A DNA stretch of 12,897 nt from Deltaproteobacteria bacterium (GTDB lineage: Bacteria; Myxococcota_A; Polyangia; Polyangiales; Ga0077539): contig CANMAT010000033.1 of NCBI GenBank assembly GCA_947494865.1, positions 1 through 12,897 on the forward strand, read 5' to 3'. The translations under genes and the position numbers were made by a program. Below, piece by piece: positions 1-5,784 of this stretch. The notes under the pieces are model-generated. The model saw only the letters and a program-made list of their open reading frames with translations. It was not told where the DNA came from and did no database searches. The first letter of the stretch is position 1. Each line of letters begins with the position of its first letter.

Positions 1-50
1 CCGCGCTGCGGCAAACACAGCGCGGAGGGAAACGTCTCCTCGCGCTGTGT
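1..50. repeat. Overlapping inverted repeats at window start
   Basis: Bases 15-24 (ACACAGCGCG) are perfectly complementary to 41-50. The stem extends by AGG 26-28 with CCT 38-40 around a single bulged G, leaving a loop of about 9 nt. Bases 1-8 (CCGCGCTG) can instead pair with 18-25 (CAGCGCGG), so two mutually exclusive hairpins are possible. No T-run follows 50. It could be a terminator of a gene left of the window, an attenuator-like element, or an operator ahead of the gene at 90. The pairing is visible; the function is not. Confidence 0.4.
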
Positions 51-73
51 GATCCGTGCGACATTCGTGCGCA

Positions 74-80
74 GGAGAGG
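74..80 (+). promoter_or_regulatory. Ribosome binding site for the gene at 90
   Basis: GGAGAGG lies 9 nt before the GTG at 90-92. It favours that GTG over the nearby ATG at 82-84, which is in another frame and too close to the site. Confidence 0.6.
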
Positions 81-89
81 AATGTACTT

Positions 90-923
90 GTGAATACGAA
101 GCGAAGTGTCATCCCGTGCGTGTTTGCTGCGGCGATGTTCCAAGCGAGCGCCGCGCGGGCGACGCACCCTGATTACGAGGGCGAGCGGGGCCTCGAGCTG
201 CAGCTCTCGGGGGGCGTAGGGGGCGCGCTCACGCACGACGAGAGCGTGTTTCTCCCGAGCGAGGAGCTTCCGCGGCCCGAGGTGCGGCCGCCCACCGACT
301 CCTTCGGGGCGAACTTCGGCTTCGACCTCTCCGCGGGATACCGCTTCACGCCGTACCTCTCCGCGGGCCTCTCGGGCGGCTATCAGAGCCTCGTGGCGGC
401 CAACCAGTTCTCGCCGAGCGAGGCGGGCTTCAGGCCCTATGACGCCATCAGCTCGTTTCACGTGGGCGCCTACGCCCGCGTGTATCCCATGGCCTTCTTC
501 AACGGCTCACGCCAGAACCCCCGCGTCTTCTTCGACACCTGGACCGACCGTCGCCGCTTCGAGCCCTGGCTCTCGCTGGGCGTGTCGGTGGCCCAGTATG
601 GCCGCCTGCGGAACTACGAAGACGTGAGCGTGCTCGACTCGTACACGCGCTGGACCACCACGTACCTCGGCATCCCCGTGGGCCTCGGCGTCGACTACCG
701 CATCATCCCCTCGCTCGCGGTGGGCCTCAACGCCACCTTCACGGCCCTCGTGGGCGGCGGCACCACGCACGAGGTCTACCGCCACGAGGTGCGCCCCGGC
801 AGCGACACCACGACCACGTCGGAGCGCTCGTACGCGCCCGGCGGCGACAGCAACACGGCCTTCTCCGTGGGCATCAGCGTTCGGTACACCTTCACCTTCG
901 GCAGCGCCGCGCACTCGCAATAG
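90..923 (+). CDS. Outer-membrane beta-barrel-like protein with signal peptide
   Basis: This 277-residue protein starts with GTG after a good ribosome binding site. Residues 1-6 are basic, 7-21 are hydrophobic, and an Ala-x-Ala site at about residues 21-24 fits signal peptidase I, so the protein should be exported. The mature part is rich in Gly, Tyr, Phe, Ser and Thr, with short alternating strands such as AGYRFTPYLSAGLSGGY and a final strand SVGISVRYTFTFG. This resembles small outer-membrane beta-barrels (OmpA/OmpW-like 'outer membrane beta-barrel' families). The strand number cannot be counted reliably by eye. There is no lipobox, and no OmpA peptidoglycan-binding domain is seen. Only 15 nt separate it from the reductase-like gene at 939, so the two may share a transcript. 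No specific function is recognised. Confidence 0.8.
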   Translation: MNTKRSVIPCVFAAAMFQASAARATHPDYEGERGLELQLSGGVGGALTHDESVFLPSEELPRPEVRPPTDSFGANFGFDLSAGYRFTPYLSAGLSGGYQSLVAANQFSPSEAGFRPYDAISSFHVGAYARVYPMAFFNGSRQNPRVFFDTWTDRRRFEPWLSLGVSVAQYGRLRNYEDVSVLDSYTRWTTTYLGIPVGLGVDYRIIPSLAVGLNATFTALVGGGTTHEVYRHEVRPGSDTTTTSERSYAPGGDSNTAFSVGISVRYTFTFGSAAHSQ

Positions 924-938
924 AAAGGCCGCTCCCCA

Positions 939-1730
939 ATGGCCTCCAACGAGTTCTCTGAGCGCGAGCTGGGCGCAGTGAAGAAGCGCGTGTGCCGCAT
1001 GGGCGTGGCCACCAACTACGGCCTCGACGGTCGCGGCTTCGCCAGGGCCCTCGACCACGGGGTCAACTACGTCTTCTGGACGTCGTTTCGCTCCGGCGAC
1101 ATTACCCCCGTGTTCGCTGAGAAGCTCAAGGCCGACCGCGAGCGCTACGTGATCGCCACGGGCCCCACCGTAGGCTGGTTCGGCGGCGGATACCGCCGCG
1201 GCGTCGAGAAGGCCCTCAAGACCCTCAAGGTCGACTACCTCGACGTGTTTCACCTCTTCTGGCTGGGCGTCACCTCGGCCCTCACCGAGGGCACCTTGAG
1301 CGAGCTCCAGAAGCTCAAAGAAGAGGGCAAGATCCGCGCGATCGGCACGTCGATTCACGACCGCGAGCGCGCCGGCCGCCTCGCCGAAGACTCGCCCATC
1401 GACCTCTTCATGATCCGTTACAACGCCGCGCACCCCGGGGCCGAGAGAGACATCTTTCCGCACCTGGCGAAGCGCAACCCCTCGCTCGTGGCGTACACCG
1501 CCACGTCGTGGCGCAAGCTCCTCAAGCGCCCCTCGAAATGGGCGGGCAACGTCGCCACCGCGAGCGACTGCTACCGCTTCTGCCTCTCGTCGCCGCACGT
1601 CGACGTGGTGCTCTCGGGCCCCGCCAACGAGCAGCAGCTCGACGAGAACCTCGCGGCCCTGCGGAAGGGCCCCCTCTCCGACGACGAGATGGCGTGGATG
1701 CGCGACTTCGGCCGCGCCGTTCACGGCTAA
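939..1730 (+). CDS. Aldo/keto reductase family protein, catalytic tetrad apparently lost
   Basis: The 263 residues follow the aldo/keto reductase TIM-barrel pattern: GVNYVFW at 41-47, YVIATG at 70-75, RGVEKALKTLKVDYLDVFHLF at about 87-107, LQKLKEEGKIRAIGTS at 123-138, and a cofactor-end segment VLSGPANEQQLDENLAAL at 224-241. Aligned by eye to the family, the usual Asp (GxNxxDTA) is Phe46, the Tyr is near Arg51, the Lys (IATK) is Gly75 and the His (DLxQLH) is Phe107. Normal NADPH-dependent carbonyl reduction is therefore doubtful. The fold and perhaps nucleotide binding look preserved. The protein is shorter than the usual 280-330 residues. ATG 939 follows an AAAGG about 10 nt upstream. The stop lies 9 nt from the stop of the convergent Hsp70-like gene. 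Confidence 0.85.
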   Translation: MASNEFSERELGAVKKRVCRMGVATNYGLDGRGFARALDHGVNYVFWTSFRSGDITPVFAEKLKADRERYVIATGPTVGWFGGGYRRGVEKALKTLKVDYLDVFHLFWLGVTSALTEGTLSELQKLKEEGKIRAIGTSIHDRERAGRLAEDSPIDLFMIRYNAAHPGAERDIFPHLAKRNPSLVAYTATSWRKLLKRPSKWAGNVATASDCYRFCLSSPHVDVVLSGPANEQQLDENLAALRKGPLSDDEMAWMRDFGRAVHG

Positions 1731-1739
1731 AAATAGCCC

Positions 1740-3404
1740 CTACAGCGCGTCGTGCGCGATCGCGAGGGAGGCCAGCAGGAGCCGCCGCGCGTCGAGCTCG
1801 TCGTCGGCGTAGAGCCCCTCGGCGTCGCGCAGCGCGGTGGCGCGAACGGCCCCCGTCTTGGGGTCGCGCACCTCGACGGAGAGCACGCCATCGCGCCCGA
1901 TGCGCAAGGTCACATCGACGGGGGCGCCGTCGGGGAGGGCCTCGTCGAGCGACACTTCGAAGCGCCCGAGCGCCGTGGCCTCGCTGAGGCTGCGACCCTC
2001 GAGCACCTCGATGGGCAGCACCCGCGCGCCGCCGCGCTTGCGAAACGTCCGCCTGCCCTCGAAGGGGACGCGCGTGAGCGCGGGCACGAGCACCGCCAGC
2101 GTCTCGCGCCGCTCGCCGGGCCGCTGCGGGTCGGGCTCGCGCGCGCGCACCCCGAAGGCGTCGGGCGTGACGCCGTGGTAGTCGAGCGCCGACAGCGAGG
2201 CGTCGCCGCTGCGAAAGAGCTGCTCGGCGAAGAGGGCCGCGCCGGCGGCCACGGCGGTCGAGGGGTTGAGCGGGTTGTCGACGTCGTCGTAGAGCCGCAC
2301 GCGGCCGCCCATGAGCGCGCGCAGGCGCGACTGCACGGGGTGGAGCCAGCTCGACCCGCCCACGAGCAGCGCCTCGTCGAGCGCCCCCCACGAGAGCCCC
2401 GCGAGGTGCAGCGCCTCGGTGGCGCAGTCGACGGCGCGCTCCACGGTCTCGCCGATCCACGCGGCGAGCTCGCCCAGCGTGACGCGCACCGTACACGGCG
2501 CGAGCGACTCGCCGCGGGCGGTGCGGAGGGCGAGCGTGCGCGAGGCCGTGCGCGCGGCGGGGTTCACGTCGCCCGTGGCGTGCGCGTTGAGCTGGATCTT
2601 CACCCCCTCGGCGGCCGCGAGGAGCGCCTCGCGCGAGCCCTCGTCGAGCGCGTCGGGCGTGAGGTCGTCGCGGCCCAGGGCCTCGCCGCACTTCGCAAGG
2701 AGCCTCTCGCGCAGGGCCTCGTCGATGCCGAGGCCGCCCAGCTGAACGCCGTACGAGGCGAGCGCGTCGAGGCGCGGGGTGACGCCGCCCGCGCGGCGCA
2801 TCACGGTCACGTCGAGGGTGCCGCCGCCGAAATCGAAGACCATGAAGGGCGCCTCGCGGCCGTCGCCGCGCAGGGCCATGCCGTAGGCCCACGCCGCCGC
2901 GTCGGGCTCGGGGAGCATGCCCACGCCGCGGAGGCCCGCGAGGTACACGGCCTGCGCGGTGGCGCGCCGCTCGCGGTTGCGAAAGCGTTGAGGGTGCGTG
3001 ACCACCACGCCGTCGAGAGGCGGCGCGTCGGGCGCGCGCGACACGGCGTCGGCGAGGGCGCGCAGCACCACGGCGGCTGCGTCGGTGGGGCCGAGGCTCC
3101 ACGACCCGAGGGGCCACGGAGGGCCCGCGCTCACGGGCCCGGTGACGCCGAGGTGGTTCTTGCTGCCGCGCACGAGGGTGACGTGTGTGGGCGCGTCGCC
3201 GTGGTTCGCGCAGAGCTCGCGGTAGCGGGCGGTCGCGACGCGCCCTACGAGGGCCCGCGGAGACGAAGCATCGCGGCCGTCGAGGAGCACCGTGGAGGCC
3301 ATGGTGAACGCGCCGCGGTCGAGCGCGATGAGCCGCACGACGCCGCGGTCGGCGCAGGCCACCGAGCAGAACGTGGTGCCGAGGTCGATGCCATAAAAGG
3401 CCAT
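1740..3404 (-). CDS. Hsp70-like protein, short form without C-terminal lid
   Basis: The 554 residues carry the Hsp70 ATPase signatures: phosphate-1 GIDLGTTF (5-12), likely catalytic Lys82 in RGSKNHLG, HPQRFRNRERRA (137-148), EPDAAAWAYG (166-175), phosphate-2 FDFGGGTLDVTV (190-201) and adenosine motif LLVGGSSWLHPVQSRL (346-361). A substrate-binding beta domain follows (about 410-525), with LVPALTRVPFEGRRTF and IGRDGVLSVEVRDPKTG matching DnaK strands. After it only about 30 residues remain, so the alpha-helical lid of DnaK (about 638 aa) and any acidic tail are missing. It is probably a specialised ATP-driven chaperone or scaffold rather than housekeeping DnaK. ATG 3404 puts GIDLGTT right at the N-terminus; an in-frame ATG at 3434 is possible. 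The open frame continues to 4730, but that extension is antisense to the divergent gene and has no Hsp70 content. Confidence 0.9.
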   Translation of the reverse strand: MAFYGIDLGTTFCSVACADRGVVRLIALDRGAFTMASTVLLDGRDASSPRALVGRVATARYRELCANHGDAPTHVTLVRGSKNHLGVTGPVSAGPPWPLGSWSLGPTDAAAVVLRALADAVSRAPDAPPLDGVVVTHPQRFRNRERRATAQAVYLAGLRGVGMLPEPDAAAWAYGMALRGDGREAPFMVFDFGGGTLDVTVMRRAGGVTPRLDALASYGVQLGGLGIDEALRERLLAKCGEALGRDDLTPDALDEGSREALLAAAEGVKIQLNAHATGDVNPAARTASRTLALRTARGESLAPCTVRVTLGELAAWIGETVERAVDCATEALHLAGLSWGALDEALLVGGSSWLHPVQSRLRALMGGRVRLYDDVDNPLNPSTAVAAGAALFAEQLFRSGDASLSALDYHGVTPDAFGVRAREPDPQRPGERRETLAVLVPALTRVPFEGRRTFRKRGGARVLPIEVLEGRSLSEATALGRFEVSLDEALPDGAPVDVTLRIGRDGVLSVEVRDPKTGAVRATALRDAEGLYADDELDARRLLLASLAIAHDAL

Positions 3405-3408
3405 GTTT

Positions 3409-3437
3409 TTGGGAGCGGAGACGACACGTACCATACT
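3409..3437 (+). promoter_or_regulatory. Candidate promoter between the divergent Hsp70-like and coiled-coil genes
   Basis: TTGGGA (3409-3414) and CATACT (3432-3437) each match 4 of 6 bases of the sigma-70 hexamers and are exactly 17 bp apart, in one of the few AT-richer spots of the region. Transcription would begin near 3444 and serve a GTG start at 3466. It was found by eye and is weak evidence. Confidence 0.3.
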
Positions 3438-3465
3438 CCCCGGCGCACGCGAACGATCGATCCCC

Positions 3466-5775
3466 GTGGAGCGCGACCAGCCACCCAACGAAGAGGCCTT
3501 CCTCGAGCTCGATGACACGTCGTCGGGCGATGCCGCGCCGCGCGACCCGACGCCCGAGCTACCCATCGTGCCCGAGGGGGAGTCGTTCCTCGAGGTGTTC
3601 GACGAGTCTGTCGGGGGCGTGCGCGGGCGGGGGCGCGTGGTCTCCGACGACGACCTGCGCATGGTGACCGCGCTCGCCGACGACGGCGTCCCCCTCCTGG
3701 CGGCGCTGTGGCCGTCGGCGCCGGACCTGCTCGCGAGCGCCCCCGACGAGGGCGCGCTGCGCGAGCGCGTGGCCCTCGCGCGCACCGCGCTCAACCAGGT
3801 GACCCGCCGCGGCGCCGAGTGGCGGGCGCGCTCCGAGGTGGCGGGCGCGGCCCTCACGCGGCGCCTCGACGACCTGCGACGACGCACGCGCTCCTCGAGC
3901 GCCACGGTCGATGCGGCGATGCACGGCGCGGCGCGCGACGACCTGCGCGCGTGGCACGTGCGCGCCCTCGAGGAGCGCGTGCGGGCCGAGGCCGCGGGGC
4001 AGGGGCGGGTGTACGCCGACGGCGCGCGACGGCTCGCGGAAGAGGCCCGACGCCGCGGCCTCGGCGATGAGGAACTTCTCGGTATCACTGGGTTTCTCGG
4101 CGTAGAAATGTTGCCCGGCGAGGTGGCCCCGTGGACGCCCTGCACGGTGCTCCCGGGCGCCCCGCGCACGCTCGACGCGGTGGCCGACGCGCTGGTGTCG
4201 TCGCAGGCGCAGGGCGTCGCCTCGCTGCGCGACGGGAGCCTCGTCGGGTGGATCCGCGCGAACCGCGGCCCCGACGAGCTCGTGGCGGCCGCGCAGGAGG
4301 CGCAGGCGCTCGCGCAAGACGCCGCGACGCCGGGGGCCGCGCTCACGGGCCTGTGGTGGCTCGTGTGGGCGCTCGGGCGCGACGGCGTGCTCGTCGACGG
4401 GCAGACCGTGACGGGCCCCGAGACGCTGCTCGCCCACCTGCGCGGGGCGCGGCTCCACGCGTCGAGCGTGGCGGGCGCGGCGCCCGTGCTCGCGCGGTGG
4501 TTTCGCCTCAAGGGGCACGGCGTGGTGGCCGGGGCGTGCGACGCGCTCGCACGGGGCGACGCGCACGCGACGCTGCGCCTGCGGTGGTCGCTCGGCGAGC
4601 CCCTGCGCCTCGGCGACCGCGCGGTGACCGACCCCGCGGCCCTCGCGCGCGAGGTGCTCGCTCGGCAGGGGGCGCGCGCCGCGGCGCTCGAGGCGTGGCG
4701 CAGCGGGACGCTCCGCGCGTGGCTCGACACGCTCCCGCGCGCGCGGCGAGACGCGCTGTGGCTCGAGGACCTGGCGCACGCGCCCGCGCACGAGCACGAC
4801 GAGTCGGCGTTCTGGCGCGGGGTGTACCGACGCGTGCCGCGCGCGGCGCTGCGGGTGTACCTCGACGACGGCGCCGAGGGGCGCGCGGTGCGCTTTCAGA
4901 CCGTGGCCGACCTGCGCGCGACGGCGCGCCTCGCCGCGGTGTGGGAGCCCCTCGCGCGCTGCCACCGCAGCGGCGAGCTGCGCGCGTGGCTCTCGGTCGC
5001 CGCGCCCGGGGTGGAGCTCGACGGCGGCGACGACGATGCCTCGCTGCACGCGCTGCTCGCGGCGCTGGGGCACGCGGGGCTGGTGCTCCCGTGGGGGCGC
5101 GCGGGCTACGCGGTGTCGTCGCCCGCAGACCTCGTGACGGCGTGGAAGCGCGCGTGGCACCACCTCGAGGCGCAGCTCGCGCAGGGGCACGTGACGGCGT
5201 GGCTGCGGAGGTTTCACCCGACGCTCGGGGTCATGGGGGTGACGCTCGAGCAGGCGCTCGACGCGTGGGGCCCGACGCTCGGCGCGGGCGCGGTGCCCGC
5301 GGGCGTGGCGTCGCTCCGGCTCGCGCTCCTGTGCGGCCTCGAGGAGCTGCCGCTCGAGCCGCAGCGCCCCATGGTGCGCGGCGTGGTGCGCGGCTACCGC
5401 AAGGTGGCGCCCCTCGCGCGCGACGCGAGCGCGTGGGAGCCCTTGTGGCACGAGGGTTCGGTGCATCGCGCGCACGGCACGCTGCTCCTGTGGGTGGCGC
5501 GGCACGTGCCGTCGTTCGGCGTGCTGGCGATGATGGCGCTCACCGACCCGTCGCACGCAGAAGACTGCGCGTCGGCGCTCGCGTCGGCGGGCGTTCCGGT
5601 GCCGACCGACGCGCTCGCGACGGAGCACCTCGTGGCCGAGCGCGAGGGGGCCCGCCTCGCCGCCGAGCGCGACGCCGCGCGCCTCGCCGACGCGCGCGAG
5701 GCCGCCGCGCGCGCCGCGCAAGAGGAGGCCGCGCAGCTCGCCGCCGAGCGCGAGGAGGCGCGCCTCGCGACGTAG
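3466..5775 (+). CDS. N-terminal half: Trp-repeat protein ending in coiled coil, truncated by TAG
   Basis: This half has 769 residues from GTG 3466. The frame also has an ATG at 3403, but that ATG shares the CATG palindrome with the Hsp70 start, and the candidate promoter lies inside the extension, so GTG 3466 is preferred with modest confidence. The acidic N-terminus repeats a short motif, EEAFLELDD then ESFLEVFDE. A charged helical region follows (about 90-205). Then comes a long segment with at least four 'W...G-x-L-x-x-W-L' repeats (about 253-580). From about 721 the chain is coiled coil (AEREGARLAAERDAARL) and runs straight into the stop. No enzyme motif is recognised. The divergent Hsp70-like gene and the zinc cluster further down the same frame suggest a chaperone-partner role, which is inference. 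Confidence 0.7.
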   Translation: MERDQPPNEEAFLELDDTSSGDAAPRDPTPELPIVPEGESFLEVFDESVGGVRGRGRVVSDDDLRMVTALADDGVPLLAALWPSAPDLLASAPDEGALRERVALARTALNQVTRRGAEWRARSEVAGAALTRRLDDLRRRTRSSSATVDAAMHGAARDDLRAWHVRALEERVRAEAAGQGRVYADGARRLAEEARRRGLGDEELLGITGFLGVEMLPGEVAPWTPCTVLPGAPRTLDAVADALVSSQAQGVASLRDGSLVGWIRANRGPDELVAAAQEAQALAQDAATPGAALTGLWWLVWALGRDGVLVDGQTVTGPETLLAHLRGARLHASSVAGAAPVLARWFRLKGHGVVAGACDALARGDAHATLRLRWSLGEPLRLGDRAVTDPAALAREVLARQGARAAALEAWRSGTLRAWLDTLPRARRDALWLEDLAHAPAHEHDESAFWRGVYRRVPRAALRVYLDDGAEGRAVRFQTVADLRATARLAAVWEPLARCHRSGELRAWLSVAAPGVELDGGDDDASLHALLAALGHAGLVLPWGRAGYAVSSPADLVTAWKRAWHHLEAQLAQGHVTAWLRRFHPTLGVMGVTLEQALDAWGPTLGAGAVPAGVASLRLALLCGLEELPLEPQRPMVRGVVRGYRKVAPLARDASAWEPLWHEGSVHRAHGTLLLWVARHVPSFGVLAMMALTDPSHAEDCASALASAGVPVPTDALATEHLVAEREGARLAAERDAARLADAREAAARAAQEEAAQLAAEREEARLAT
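4222..5205 (+). repeat. Degenerate Trp-containing protein repeats
   Basis: The encoded protein repeats a motif of the form (W, 6-17 residues) then G-x-[LV]-x-x-W-[LI]. Copies are SLRDGSLVGWI (4222-4254), EAWRSGTLRAWL (4690-4725), WEPLARCHRSGELRAWL (4942-4992) and WKRAWHHLEAQLAQGHVTAWL (5143-5205). A weaker relative, HGTLLLWVARHVP, lies near 5470-5515. The copies are diverged in DNA sequence, so this is an old protein repeat and not a recent duplication. Confidence 0.55.
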
Positions 5776-5784
5776 CGCGACCGC

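Noticed and set aside
1725..1738. Small hairpin GGCTA-aaaa-TAGCC between convergent stops as a terminator
   Set aside because: The stem is only 5 bp, has no T-run on either strand and overlaps the stop codon, so it is probably chance.
1752..3515. Long open frames antisense to the Hsp70-like gene and elsewhere
   Set aside because: High GC leaves few stops in the other frames; the translations are Arg/Ala/His-rich with no motif, so they are shadows of the real genes.
3405..4730. N-terminal extension of the Hsp70-like frame to 996 residues
   Set aside because: The extra part is antisense to the Trp-repeat gene and is low-complexity Arg/Ser/Ala. The Hsp70 signature GIDLGTT sits directly after ATG 3404, where family members start.
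5773..5775. TAG as pyrrolysine codon
   Set aside because: A charged coiled-coil heptad is an unlikely site, the predicted residue is plain Glu, and no pyl gene is in the window.
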